Of a stretch of DNA of 64,000 nucleotides, positions 17,146 through 26,469 are shown in pieces. Position 1 is the first letter of the stretch, and every line of letters starts with the position of its first letter. A model generated the notes under the pieces. It made no database searches. It had not been told where the DNA came from and saw nothing but the letters and a program-made list of their open reading frames with translations. This DNA comes from Geothrix sp. 21YS21S-2 (GTDB lineage Bacteria; Acidobacteriota; Holophagae; Holophagales; Holophagaceae), in assembly GCF_030846775.1 (NCBI RefSeq), contig NZ_CP132910.1, positions 1,398,001 through 1,462,000 of the forward strand, given 5' to 3'. Made by a program: the position numbers and the translations under genes.

Positions 17146-17607
17146 CTACTGGTAGATTCCGCAGCCGATGATCATCTTGTCCTTCAGCTCGACGAAGGAG
17201 GCCTTGTGCATGACCTTGTTGCCGGCCGAGGGGTTCAGCTCCTTGTACTCGATCCAGCCGCTGCCCTTGGCCTGCACGAGCTTGGTCCAGTCCTGGATCC
17301 AGGGCTTGCCGTCGGGATCCTTGGAATCCCAGCGGTTCTTGCCCACGAGGTCCAGGCGCACGCCGTGGGCCACCACCACGCCCTTCTCGTCGTACACGAA
17401 GATGTACAGGTCCTTCTTCTGGCCCGCCTGGAAGTGGAAGGCGCCCTTGGGCGACTGCACTTCGTTGATGAACTTCTCGCGCCCGTTCTTGGTCAGGTAG
17501 GCGACGGCCTCCTTGACGAGGGCCTTGGCGTCCTCCCGGGTGGCGGTCTGGGCGAAGCCCGGCAGCGACAGGGCCACCAGGGCGATAGGGATGAGGAACG
17601 AGCGCAT
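17146..17607 (-). CDS. Secreted single-Cache domain protein
   Basis: The 153-aa protein has a signal peptide (MRSFLIPIALVALSLPGFAQ) and then one small extracytoplasmic sensor-type domain. The stretches AKALVKEAVAYLTKNGRE, DLYIFVYDEKGVVVAHG, DPDGKPWIQDWTKL and ASFVELKDKMIIGCGIYQ are typical of single Cache domains (sCache_2-like). No second membrane anchor follows, so it is probably free in the periplasm. AAGGAGG precedes ATG 17607. It lies 38 nt downstream of an MCP gene on the same strand and is likely co-transcribed, so it may be a binding partner of that receptor. This pairing is an inference from position. Confidence 0.85.
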   Translation of the reverse strand: MRSFLIPIALVALSLPGFAQTATREDAKALVKEAVAYLTKNGREKFINEVQSPKGAFHFQAGQKKDLYIFVYDEKGVVVAHGVRLDLVGKNRWDSKDPDGKPWIQDWTKLVQAKGSGWIEYKELNPSAGNKVMHKASFVELKDKMIIGCGIYQ

Positions 17608-17645
17608 GGTTTGCCTCCTTGGCAAAGGGGTGGAAACGTCCCGGT

Positions 17646-19193
17646 TCAGCCCCGGAACCGGGAGACGAGGGTATTCAGTTTTTCGGCGAGATGGGCAAGG
17701 TCATTGACTGTCCTCGTCGTTTCACGAATGGTGGCGGCCATCTGCTCGGTGGCGCCGGCGTTGCCCTCGGCAATGCCGGCGAGAGCCCCAACGGCCTCCA
17801 CAATCCGGGCGGTGTCCTGGCTCTGGGTGCGGCTCTCCGTGCCTACGGCCCGCATGTGGCCGTCGCTCTCCTGAATGGCCGCCCGGATGTCCCGAAGAGC
17901 CAGGTTCGCCGCATTCACCGTGGTGGTACCTTCCTCGATGGCCTTCTCGCTGGTAGTGATCAGGGTGGCGATTTCCTTGGCGGCCTGGGCGCTGCGTTCG
18001 GCCAGCTTCCGGACTTCTTCGGCCACCACGGCGAATCCGCGGCCGTGCTCGCCAGCCTTGGCGGCCTCGATGGCCGCGTTCAGGGAAAGGAGGTTCGTCT
18101 GGTTGGCAATCTCCGTGATGACCGTAAGAATGTTGCCGATCTGTACCGCATTCTCGTTGATGGCGCGCATGCCCCGCACGGAGGCCTCCAGGCAGGATTC
18201 CCCCTTGGCGGCGGCCGATTGGGCGTTGTCAAAGCCTTGCAGAGCGCCATCCACCTGCTGGGTGCTCAGGCGCAACGAATTGTTGATGGCGCTGACGCTC
18301 CCGTTGGTCTGGGCGACGCTGCCCTTCTGTTCCTCGGCGCTGCGGGCGATGGCGTCGGCGGCGTCGGCCATCTGGCTCATTCCAGCTGCGATCTCCATGG
18401 TCCCCGAGGCGATGCTGGCGGAAACGCTCATGGCCTCCAGGACCAGGGCCTGGATGTGGCCCACGAACTGGTTGAAGTGGGTGGCCAGATGGGCAAGTTC
18501 GTCATCCCCTGTCACCTCGAGGCGGGCGGTAAGGTCGCCGCCCCCGCTGGAGATGTCCTTCATCCGGTCCTGGAAGACCTCCAGGGGATGGATCAGCGCG
18601 CTTGCCACGGACCGCGCCCCCAGGAAGCCCAGGCCCAGGATCAAAGCTGCCACCAGGGACATCAGGCCGATGCCCGATAAGATCTGGGCGCGAACCCTCG
18701 CCTGGTGAAGGCCGATCACCATGAACGCCTTCTTGTTGGCGTCCTCCACCGGCACGGCCAGCCCTTCGCGTCCGAGGGCGGAGAAGAGCCGCTGTTCCCC
18801 CTTCCCTTCGGGGGGACGGCTGGCCAGTTCCCGAGTGAAGGCCAGGACGTCCACATCGGCCGAGGAGGCGTCCTTCTTCTGCGCCATCACGGTGATCGCC
18901 CCCGTGGAAGGGTCCTTCACCAGGATCGCCGCCAGGCTCAGGTCCTTGTCGGAGGCCAGCAGCTGGTCGAACTGCGTTTCCAGAAGGCTGACATCGGAGA
19001 ACTGCACAGCGGCCTTGGAGGCCTCCGCCGAGAGGGCCGCCAGGGTTGCGCCCTTGAGGTGCAGGTCCTTCCGTCCCAGGTCGTTCAAGAGAATGGCGGC
19101 CACCGCCACCAGGACCACCGTGACGACCGCCGTCTGGAAGAAATTGCTGATGGTGAGTTTCTTTCGGATGCTTAACGTATTCCACCGGAGCAT
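17646..19193 (-). CDS. Methyl-accepting chemotaxis protein
   Basis: The 515-aa receptor has a first membrane helix near residues 17-37 ([16 protein letters not shown]), a periplasmic region of ~140 residues, a second helix near 175-200 ([17 protein letters not shown]), a HAMP domain, and the cytoplasmic signalling domain with the highly conserved tip [20 protein letters not shown] followed by [15 protein letters not shown]. It signals to CheA/CheW and controls flagellar rotation. The periplasmic part has no recognised ligand motif. ATG 19193 has AAGGTG upstream; a start 45 nt earlier is less likely. A TTGACA promoter candidate and a structured ~140-nt leader lie upstream, and a secreted Cache gene lies downstream. 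Confidence 0.95.
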   Translation of the reverse strand: MLRWNTLSIRKKLTISNFFQTAVVTVVLVAVAAILLNDLGRKDLHLKGATLAALSAEASKAAVQFSDVSLLETQFDQLLASDKDLSLAAILVKDPSTGAITVMAQKKDASSADVDVLAFTRELASRPPEGKGEQRLFSALGREGLAVPVEDANKKAFMVIGLHQARVRAQILSGIGLMSLVAALILGLGFLGARSVASALIHPLEVFQDRMKDISSGGGDLTARLEVTGDDELAHLATHFNQFVGHIQALVLEAMSVSASIASGTMEIAAGMSQMADAADAIARSAEEQKGSVAQTNGSVSAINNSLRLSTQQVDGALQGFDNAQSAAAKGESCLEASVRGMRAINENAVQIGNILTVITEIANQTNLLSLNAAIEAAKAGEHGRGFAVVAEEVRKLAERSAQAAKEIATLITTSEKAIEEGTTTVNAANLALRDIRAAIQESDGHMRAVGTESRTQSQDTARIVEAVGALAGIAEGNAGATEQMAATIRETTRTVNDLAHLAEKLNTLVSRFRG

Positions 19194-19224
19194 GGGGCAC
19201 CTTGAAAGAAGGGAAATGGGAAAA

Positions 19225-19291
19225 GCGCAGCCCGCCATACCATTACCTGGAGTGGCCTAGCTGCGCCTTCAACTCGCAGGTCCGAACCTGC
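19225..19291 (-). promoter_or_regulatory. Structured 5' leader of the MCP gene
   Basis: Two stems lie in the leader. GCAGGT/ACCTGC (19276-19281 with 19286-19291) has a 4-nt loop. GCGCAGC/GCTGCGC (19225-19231 with 19260-19266) encloses 28 nt. The order loosely recalls the c-di-GMP-I (GEMM) riboswitch, but the invariant CGCAAAGC is absent, so only an unnamed structured leader is claimed. Confidence 0.35.
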
Positions 19292-19337
19292 ACGTTAAGA
19301 CTTCTCCGCCTTCTGCAAACGGAAACCGAACAGGGGT

Positions 19338-19365
19338 AATTTATCCAGTAAGGGGAAAATGTCAA
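19338..19365 (-). promoter_or_regulatory. Candidate sigma70-type promoter for the MCP gene
   Basis: On the - strand a consensus TTGACA (19365-19360) and TAAATT (19343-19338) are 16 bases apart in a locally A/T-rich stretch, about 145 nt upstream of the MCP start. Confidence 0.5.
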
Positions 19366-19393
19366 CTGCCTTTCCCTGTGGACCCAGGGAATG

Positions 19394-20137
19394 CTACACG
19401 ATGAGCTTCTCCAGCACCTCGTAGCTCTTCAGGCCGCCCAGCTCCCGCCGCAGGCGGTCCCGGAGGATCCAGGTTACGGCCCGGGCGGCTTCGGTGCCTT
19501 CGGGGTCGGGGGCCTCGGCGGCGGGCAGGGTGCGCAGGAGCTTCAGGTGCTCCCGGGCGCCCGGAGGCAGGGCCTCCCGCCGGTCCACGGGCGTGCAGGC
19601 CGCGCAGCACCAGCCGTGGTCCTGGGTGAAGAGCACCAGGGGGGCCTCCCCGTTTCCGCAGCGGCCGCAGAGCCGGGGGTGGGGCAGCAGGCCCATGAGG
19701 TGGAGCATCCAGTGCTCCGCGTAGGCGAGGACGGCCATGGACCGGGACGGAACGTCCTTCAGGGACCTCGCGCAGGCCGACAGGAGCCGGAAGAGGCGGT
19801 CGTCCTCCACGCCCTCCCGGGCCACCCGGTCGAAGACGTCCGCCAGGCAGGCCACCACCAGGCTGGACTCCAGATGCCCCAGGGTCATGGGCGAATGCAC
19901 CAGCTCGCACCGCGTGACCCGCTTGAGCTCGGCGTGTTCCTTGCCGAAGAAGCTCACCTTCACCAGCCCCAGGGGCTCGAAGCTCGAGACCCACTTGGTG
20001 GTGGGCTTTTTCGCCCCCCGGGCCAGGCCCACCAGCCGTTCCCCGTGCTCGGTGAGGAACGACACCACCAGCCCCCCCTCCTCGAAGGGGGTGGGACGCA
20101 GGACGATGGCGGAATGGGTGCGGATCATCCTCTCCAT
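19394..20137 (-). CDS. recO: DNA repair protein RecO
   Basis: RecO helps RecF/RecR load RecA onto gapped DNA. The 247-aa protein starts with the OB-fold region (SAIVLRPTPFEEGGLVVSFL, then GERLVGLARGAKKPTTKW). It has the central helical part and the zinc-type cysteines CGRCG near residue 156 and CCAAC about 20 residues later. ATG 20137 has GGGAGGG upstream; a second in-frame ATG at 20128 is possible. It starts 70 nt from the divergent Spy-like gene. The family match is by overall layout and the Cys motif. Confidence 0.88.
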   Translation of the reverse strand: MERMIRTHSAIVLRPTPFEEGGLVVSFLTEHGERLVGLARGAKKPTTKWVSSFEPLGLVKVSFFGKEHAELKRVTRCELVHSPMTLGHLESSLVVACLADVFDRVAREGVEDDRLFRLLSACARSLKDVPSRSMAVLAYAEHWMLHLMGLLPHPRLCGRCGNGEAPLVLFTQDHGWCCAACTPVDRREALPPGAREHLKLLRTLPAAEAPDPEGTEAARAVTWILRDRLRRELGGLKSYEVLEKLIV

Positions 20138-20207
20138 TAAACCCTCCCGGCGCCCCGGGAGTCCCATATGCTGTGGAAGGAAATCCCACACCCATCAGGA
20201 GCAGGCC

Positions 20208-20663
20208 ATGAGAACACTCGCAACCGCTGCGTTCGCCCTGGGAATCTGCCTGGCGCCGGCCCTGGCCCAGGACGCGCCCGCCCCCCGTCCCCGCATGGGG
20301 GACCGCCTGCCCAGGCTGGAGGAGCGCTTCGACCGCGCCCTGCGCCTCACCGAAGCCCAGAAGGCCTCCGTCAAGGAGATCAGGGCAAAGCACCGGCCCG
20401 CCCTCGAGGCCCTGCGCGCCAAGGCCGAGACCGCCCACAAGGCCTTCTCCGAAGCCATGAAGAACCCCGAGGCCAAGCCCGAGGACCTCAGGCCCCTCCA
20501 CCGCGCCCAGGCCGACGCCAACCTAGACCTGCTGCTGGAGCACCGGGCCCAGCGCATGGAGATCCGCGCGCTCCTCACCCCCGAGCAGCGCGAGAAGGCC
20601 GCCAGGCTCCTGGGGAGGATGGAAGGCATGCGGATGCGCCACCCCGGCGGCGCCCCGAGGTAG
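20208..20663 (+). CDS. Spy/CpxP-like periplasmic protein
   Basis: The 151-aa product has a signal peptide ending in APALAQ. The mature part is a mostly helical, charged stretch with LTEAQKASVKEIRAKHRPAL near residue 45 and RALLTPEQREKAARLLGRME near 120, the paired LTxxQ-type motifs of the Spy/CpxP/Zra family. Such proteins are periplasmic chaperones or metal/stress sensors. AGGAG precedes ATG 20208. It is followed 24 nt later by a transglutaminase-like gene on the same strand. The exact stress it answers cannot be inferred. Confidence 0.8.
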   Translation: MRTLATAAFALGICLAPALAQDAPAPRPRMGDRLPRLEERFDRALRLTEAQKASVKEIRAKHRPALEALRAKAETAHKAFSEAMKNPEAKPEDLRPLHRAQADANLDLLLEHRAQRMEIRALLTPEQREKAARLLGRMEGMRMRHPGGAPR

Positions 20664-20687
20664 GTTATCGTGGGGACGGAGCACCCC

Positions 20688-22421
20688 ATGGCCGTCCCCT
20701 TCCGACCGATCCTCGCCCTGACCCTGGCAGCCGCCCTCCTGGCGGCCCCGCCTTCCACCGAGACGCACACGTTCCGGGAGTGGATCGCGGGCCAGGAGGC
20801 CGGCGGCTCGGTGCGCAAGCTCACCCGCGGCCCCGAGGGGGTCCGCATCGAGTCCCGGGAGTGGACGCGGCTGGAGCGCATGGGCGTGCCCATCGTCCAG
20901 GACCTCTCCGAGACCGCCCTGAAGCGTCCCGACGGTTCCATCACGTTCACCTTCCGGGTCTCCCTCTCCCAGGAGCCCCTGGAGGGCCAGGCCTCCTGGT
21001 CCCCCGCGGCGCCCGGGAAGCTCCAGCTGGCCTACCGGAACCTCCCCTCCCGCACCGTGGACCTGCCGCCGGGCACCGTCCTCTGGCCCGGGGACGTGGA
21101 CGACCTCCTGAAGGCCGCGGCCGCGGACCGGCGCCCCATCCACGTGAAGAGCTTCAACGTCTCCACCCAGCAGCCCTCCGCCCTGGACCTGGAGCCGGTG
21201 GGACCCGATCCCCTGCCGGGGTACCCCGGGGCCGTGAGGTTCCGGGGCAAGGCCTCCGAGGGGCCGATGGCCCAGGACATGGAAATGTGGATCTCCCCCC
21301 AGGAGGGCGACCTCAAGTCGGTGGGATCCTTCGCCGGCATCGTCATGGTCTCCCAGCGGGAGGATCTGCCCGCCCAGCCCGCCACCAAGGGGGACAAGGC
21401 CTTCTTCGAGCCCACCCTCAAGGCGCTTCCCCCCCACCCGTTCCTCCCGTGGGTGCGGGAGGTGGCGGTGCGCTGGGAGGGCAAGGGGACCCTGGACCTC
21501 CCCGCGGACGCCCAGCAGCGGCCCCAGGGGGGCAACCGCTTCCTCCTGTCCCGCGCCGCGCCCCTGACGGGGGCGGAACTGGCCGAACCGCCCGTGAAGG
21601 GCGCCCCTGCGGAAGAGGACCGGCCCTTCCTCGCCGCGACCCCGCTGGCGCAGTTCGGGGATCCCGTCTTCGACGGCCTCCTGAAGCGCCTGGATCCGCC
21701 CCCCGGCGCCACCCGCGCCGAGCTGGTCAAGCGGGTGACCGCCTTCGTCTACGACTGGATCCGGGACAAGGACTACACCGTGGGCTTCGCATCCGCCCAG
21801 GAGGTGGCCCGCAATCCCCGCGGCGACTGCACCGAGCATGGCGTCCTGGAAGTGGCGCTCCTGCGCCGCCTGGGCGTGCCGGCCCGGGGCGTGGTGGGGT
21901 GGGTGGCCATGGGCGACGGCATGGGGCTGCATTTCTGGGTGGAGGCCCGCATCGGTGCGCGGTGGTTCCCGGTGGACCCCACCTTCGACATGGTCCCGGC
22001 CTCGGCCTTCCGCCTCAAGCTCGGCACCACCGACCTGGCCGACCTGGGCGCGGTGGGATGGGAGAACGCGGCCTCGACCTTCCAGGACGGCACCTGGGTT
22101 CCCGAGGCCCCCTGGGCGGACGCGGTGCGGGTGCAGGGCGACACCGCCTTCGGCCAGGGCCTCGCCCTGCGGGCGGAGGGGGCCTCCTGGACCTGGCGGG
22201 GCGGGCGCCTGGCACTGGACGGCCGCCACCGGGTGACGGCGGCGCCCCGGCCGGGCCCCGCGATCCCGGTGCGCCTGCTCCAGGGCAGGGGCGGCAGGCG
22301 GGGCTGGTTCGGCTCCGGCAGCCTGTGGGCGGACGCCGGCGCTGGCGAATGGCTCCTGGTGGAGCGGGTCACCGAGGCGGAGGCCTTCAGGCTCCTGGAC
22401 GGACTGGAAGTCCGGCGCTGA
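20688..22421 (+). CDS. Secreted transglutaminase-like domain protein
   Basis: The 577-aa protein begins with a signal peptide (ILALTLAAALLAAPPS). A ~350-residue N-terminal region of unclear fold follows, then a transglutaminase-like core with the triad Cys381 (NPRGDCTEHGVLEVALLRRL), His415 (LHFWVEARIG) and Asp430 (WFPVDPTFDM). The family includes cysteine proteases and amide-bond enzymes, and the substrate is unknown. ATG 20688 with GGAG upstream is preferred over GTG 20670. Its stop is immediately followed by the convergent stop of the small gene at 22422. Confidence 0.85.
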   Translation: MAVPFRPILALTLAAALLAAPPSTETHTFREWIAGQEAGGSVRKLTRGPEGVRIESREWTRLERMGVPIVQDLSETALKRPDGSITFTFRVSLSQEPLEGQASWSPAAPGKLQLAYRNLPSRTVDLPPGTVLWPGDVDDLLKAAAADRRPIHVKSFNVSTQQPSALDLEPVGPDPLPGYPGAVRFRGKASEGPMAQDMEMWISPQEGDLKSVGSFAGIVMVSQREDLPAQPATKGDKAFFEPTLKALPPHPFLPWVREVAVRWEGKGTLDLPADAQQRPQGGNRFLLSRAAPLTGAELAEPPVKGAPAEEDRPFLAATPLAQFGDPVFDGLLKRLDPPPGATRAELVKRVTAFVYDWIRDKDYTVGFASAQEVARNPRGDCTEHGVLEVALLRRLGVPARGVVGWVAMGDGMGLHFWVEARIGARWFPVDPTFDMVPASAFRLKLGTTDLADLGAVGWENAASTFQDGTWVPEAPWADAVRVQGDTAFGQGLALRAEGASWTWRGGRLALDGRHRVTAAPRPGPAIPVRLLQGRGGRRGWFGSGSLWADAGAGEWLLVERVTEAEAFRLLDGLEVRR

Positions 22422-22583
22422 TCACTCGAGGTACCGTTCGGCGAGCTTGCGCGTGTAGTAGAGGCCCAGGCCGCTGCCCACGGAGCTGACCAGGACGGCC
22501 AGGGTGATGCCGTGGAGTCCGCCCAGCCACCACCCCAGGGCGCCCCCGAGGCTCATGCCGAAGAACCCCAGGAGGCCCTTCAC
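22422..22583 (-). CDS. 53-aa membrane protein coupled to pyk
   Basis: This short frame starts at GTG 22583, which overlaps the pyk stop as GTGA (22580-22583). It encodes 53 residues with one or two hydrophobic segments (GLLGFFGMSLGGALGWWLGG and ITLAVLVSSVGSGLGLYY), ending KLAERYLE. The Gly-rich helices and basic end suggest a small inner-membrane protein. The stop-start overlap favours real translation by re-initiation after pyruvate kinase. No family is recognised. Confidence 0.65.
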   Translation of the reverse strand: MKGLLGFFGMSLGGALGWWLGGLHGITLAVLVSSVGSGLGLYYTRKLAERYLE

Positions 22584-24010
22584 AGCTCGATGACCTTGAG
22601 CGAATTGGTGGAGCCCTCCTGGTAGAGGGGCAGCCCGAGCGTGAAGACCACCTTCTCCCCGCGGGCGGCGCCGAAGGACTTCAGCAGCTCCTTCTCCACG
22701 GTGGCCATGGCGTCGTCGGCGGACTGGGCCTTGGGCAGCAGGAGGGACTGCACGCCGCGCATGACGCCCATGCGCCGGGCGTTGCCCAGGTCCATGGTGA
22801 CGCCCACCACGGGGACGTCCCCCGCGAGCCGGCTCACCATGCGGGCGCTGCCGCCGCCCTCGGTGAAGACCACGATGAAGCTGGCGGCGATCTCCTGGGC
22901 GGTGCGGCACGCGGCGAACGCCACGGCCACGTCGGTGCGCGAGGAAAGGCGCTGCGCGAGGGCGTCCTCCGTCCGGCCCAGGCGGGGCCGGAAGTGGGCG
23001 TCGGCGTCCTCGGCGATGCGCGCCAGCCACTGGATGGCGTCCACGGGGAACTTCCCGACGGCGCTCTCGGCGCTCAGCATCACGGCGTCCGTGCCGTCCC
23101 AGATGGCGTTGGCCACGTCCGAGGCCTCGGCCCTCGTGGGCTGGGGATTCTCGATCATGCTCTCCAGCATCTGGGTGGCGGTGATCACGGGCTTGAGGGC
23201 GTGGCGCGCCGAGGCGATGATGTGCTTCTGCAGGTTGGGGACGCGCTCCACCCCCAGCTCCACGCCCAGGTCGCCCCGGGCCACCATCACGCCCCAGGAC
23301 ACGTCGAGGATCTCGTGCAGGTTGTCCAGGGCCGCGGGGTGCTCGATCTTGGCGATGATGGGCTGGGCGCCGCCCATGCCCTTGATGACGGCCTCCAGGG
23401 CCCGCACGTCCCCGGCGCGCCGGACGAAGCTCTGGGCGAACAGGTCGACGCCGTTGTCCACGCCCCAGCGGATGTCCACCAGATCCTTGGGAGTCAGGGG
23501 ATCGAAGGCCACGTCCAGCCCGATGGGATGGACGCCCTTCCGGGGCTTGAGAAGCCCGCCCACCTTGACCCGGGCCACCACGAGCCGGGGCCGCACCTCG
23601 GTCACCTCCACTTCGAGGTTGCCGTCGTCCAGGATCCAGCGCTGGCCGGCCTTGGCGCCCAGGAACAGCTCGGGATGGGGCAGCGGAACCGCCCAGGCCG
23701 CGCCTCCGGGGCCGGTGCCCGGCCCCTCCCCTTCGGGGTGGAAGGCGCCGATGGTGCCCACCGCCAGCTCCACGGGGGCCGCCATGGCGCCCACGCGCCA
23801 CTTGGGCCCCTGGAGATCCAGCAGGACCGGCACGCGCCGCCCGATCTCGCCCGAGATCCGCCGGATTTCGGCCAGCGCCTCCAGGCGCCCCGCCAGGTCG
23901 CCGTGGCTCGCGTTGAGACGGACCGCGTCGGCGACTTCGAGCGCCCCGCGCAGTCGTCCACTCTCCGCCAGGGCCGGTCCCATCGTGACCACAATCTTGG
24001 TTTTGCGCAC
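22580..24010 (-). CDS. pyk: Pyruvate kinase
   Basis: The enzyme makes pyruvate and ATP from phosphoenolpyruvate in the last step of glycolysis. The 476-aa protein keeps the active-site features: VRLNASHGDL, LLDLQGPKWR, the signature PIIAKIEHPAALDNLHEILD with the catalytic Lys, MVARGDLGVEL and VITATQMLESMIENPQPTRA. The N-terminus is a little diverged (VTMGPALAES). GTG 24010 is chosen because GGAGG lies five bases upstream; an in-frame GTG at 24031 is also possible. It is divergent from a Fis-like gene and a gap gene, so lower glycolysis is grouped here. Confidence 0.95.
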   Translation of the reverse strand: MRKTKIVVTMGPALAESGRLRGALEVADAVRLNASHGDLAGRLEALAEIRRISGEIGRRVPVLLDLQGPKWRVGAMAAPVELAVGTIGAFHPEGEGPGTGPGGAAWAVPLPHPELFLGAKAGQRWILDDGNLEVEVTEVRPRLVVARVKVGGLLKPRKGVHPIGLDVAFDPLTPKDLVDIRWGVDNGVDLFAQSFVRRAGDVRALEAVIKGMGGAQPIIAKIEHPAALDNLHEILDVSWGVMVARGDLGVELGVERVPNLQKHIIASARHALKPVITATQMLESMIENPQPTRAEASDVANAIWDGTDAVMLSAESAVGKFPVDAIQWLARIAEDADAHFRPRLGRTEDALAQRLSSRTDVAVAFAACRTAQEIAASFIVVFTEGGGSARMVSRLAGDVPVVGVTMDLGNARRMGVMRGVQSLLLPKAQSADDAMATVEKELLKSFGAARGEKVVFTLGLPLYQEGSTNSLKVIEL

Positions 24011-24142
24011 GAAGACCTCCGGTGTTTCCACAAGTATTCCACAGGTTTTTCCGCAGCGCAGGCGCCATGATCGAAGTAAATTCGCCTGTCCACGCGCAAT
24101 CCGAGGTGATATTTTTTTGGGCTACCCCTTGGAGCCGCCCCG

Positions 24143-24367
24143 ATGCGCCACATGATGGAGGAACTGATCGCCGAGCTCGTTCGGATGGACATCCCCCTCG
24201 AGATCGCGAAGCGGGAAATGGAGCGCATCTACCTTGAGAGGGTCCTGGAGGCCCACAACGGCAACCAGAGCGCCGCCGCGCGCAAGCTGGGCATGCACCG
24301 GAACACGCTCTCCAAGAAGCTTGAACAACATCTGGGCGCATTGCGGTATCCTGCTGTCAACTGCTGA
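24143..24367 (+). CDS. Fis-type helix-turn-helix protein, 74 aa
   Basis: The protein is almost only a Fis/HTH_8 DNA-binding domain: IPLEIAKREMERIYLERVLE and then HNGNQSAAARKLGMHRNTLS, which is the C-terminal domain seen in NtrC-type regulators and Fis. No receiver or AAA domain is attached. It begins 132 nt from the divergent pyk start and ends 61 nt before gap. The position makes control of these glycolytic genes plausible, but this is an inference. A stand-alone nucleoid protein of Fis type is the other option. Confidence 0.82.
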   Translation: MRHMMEELIAELVRMDIPLEIAKREMERIYLERVLEAHNGNQSAAARKLGMHRNTLSKKLEQHLGALRYPAVNC

Positions 24368-25426
<1,059 letters not shown>

Positions 25427-25445
25427 GCCGCTGACGGGACCGGAT

Positions 25446-25476
25446 GAGAGCCGGCGGGAACCCCCTGCCGGCTCTC
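25446..25476 (+). terminator. 10-bp stem hairpin between gap and second GAPDH-like gene
   Basis: GAGAGCCGGC (25446-25455) pairs perfectly with GCCGGCTCTC (25467-25476) across an 11-nt loop, 20 nt after the gap stop. There is no clear T-tract. It may reduce read-through into the two paralogues or protect the gap message. Confidence 0.55.
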
Positions 25477-25494
25477 CCCATTCTGGGGAATCGA

Positions 25495-26469
25495 ATGCGC
25501 ATCGCCATCAACGGTCTGGGCCGCATCGGACGCCAGGTGCTGCGCCGGATCCACCTGGAACCGGGCCTTGAGCTCGTGGGGGTGAACGACCCCGCCGACG
25601 CCGCCACCCTGGCCCACCTGGTGACCTACGACTCCGTGCACGGGAAGGCGCCCTTCCCCGTCGCCGCCGGGGACGGGCACCTCCTCCTGGACGGCCTGCG
25701 GGTGCCCCTGTCCGCGGCCGTGGACCCCTCCCTGACCCCCTTCGGCGACCTGGGCGCCGAGGTGGTGCTGGAGTGCTCGGGGCGCTTCACCCGCCGCGCG
25801 CAGGCCGCGGGGCACCTGCGCGGCTCCGTCCGCCACGTGGTCATCAGCGCCCCGTCCCCGGATGCCGACGCCACGGTCGTCGTGGGCGTGAACAGGTCCC
25901 GGGAGGCGGTGCTCAGCGCGGCATGCCCCGCCACCCACGCCCTGGCCCACCTGGTGCGGGCCCTGGACGGCGCCTTCGGCGTGGAGGCCGGCCTTGCCAC
26001 GGCCGTGGAGAGCTACGGAAACGACCAGCGCATCCTGGACCTGCCCCACCCCGATCTGCGCATGGCGCGGGCCGCGAGCATGAGCATGATCCCCGCGCCC
26101 TCGGAGGCCGCCCGGTGCCTGGGCGAGGTGCTGCCGTGGACCCTGGGCCGGTTCGACGCCCTGGCCGTGCGGGTCCCCACCCCGGACGTGAGCATCGTCG
26201 ACCTGGGCGTGCGCCTGGGCAGGGATGCGGACCTGGAGTCCGTCCACGCCGCCATCCGTGGCGCCGCCGCCGCCCGCCCCGGCCTGGTGGAGATCCTGGA
26301 GGCCCCCCTGGTGAGCGTGGACCTGCGCGGCCGCGAGGCGAGCTGCATCCTGGACCCGTACCTCACCCGCGTCCACGCCCCCCGCTTCGTGAAGGTCTTC
26401 GCCTGGTACGACAACGAGACCGCCTACGCCGCGCGCCTGCGGGACCTCTGCCTGGAGCTGGCCCGATGA
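25495..26469 (+). CDS. GAPDH-family paralogue lacking the catalytic His
   Basis: The 324-aa protein keeps the family framework: INGLGRIGRQVLRRIHLEPG, HVVISAPSPDADATVVVGVN, ALAVRVPTPDVSIVDLGVRL and KVFAWYDNETAYAARL. The active site is altered. SNASCTTN is replaced by LSAACPATHALA, keeping a Cys but losing the TTN. The region of the catalytic His ([10 protein letters not shown]) reads TAVESYGNDQRILDLPHPDL, with Glu in the His position. It therefore probably lacks normal phosphorylating activity. DQRILDLPHPDLRMARAA resembles erythrose-4-phosphate dehydrogenase more than GAPDH. Its stop overlaps the next start (ATGA, 26466-26469). Confidence 0.85.
   Translation: MRIAINGLGRIGRQVLRRIHLEPGLELVGVNDPADAATLAHLVTYDSVHGKAPFPVAAGDGHLLLDGLRVPLSAAVDPSLTPFGDLGAEVVLECSGRFTRRAQAAGHLRGSVRHVVISAPSPDADATVVVGVNRSREAVLSAACPATHALAHLVRALDGAFGVEAGLATAVESYGNDQRILDLPHPDLRMARAASMSMIPAPSEAARCLGEVLPWTLGRFDALAVRVPTPDVSIVDLGVRLGRDADLESVHAAIRGAAAARPGLVEILEAPLVSVDLRGREASCILDPYLTRVHAPRFVKVFAWYDNETAYAARLRDLCLELAR

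Noticed and set aside
19225-19291. c-di-GMP-I riboswitch before the MCP gene
   Set aside because: The layout is suggestive, but the invariant CGCAAAGC and the tetraloop-receptor sequence are not present, so it is not annotated as a riboswitch.
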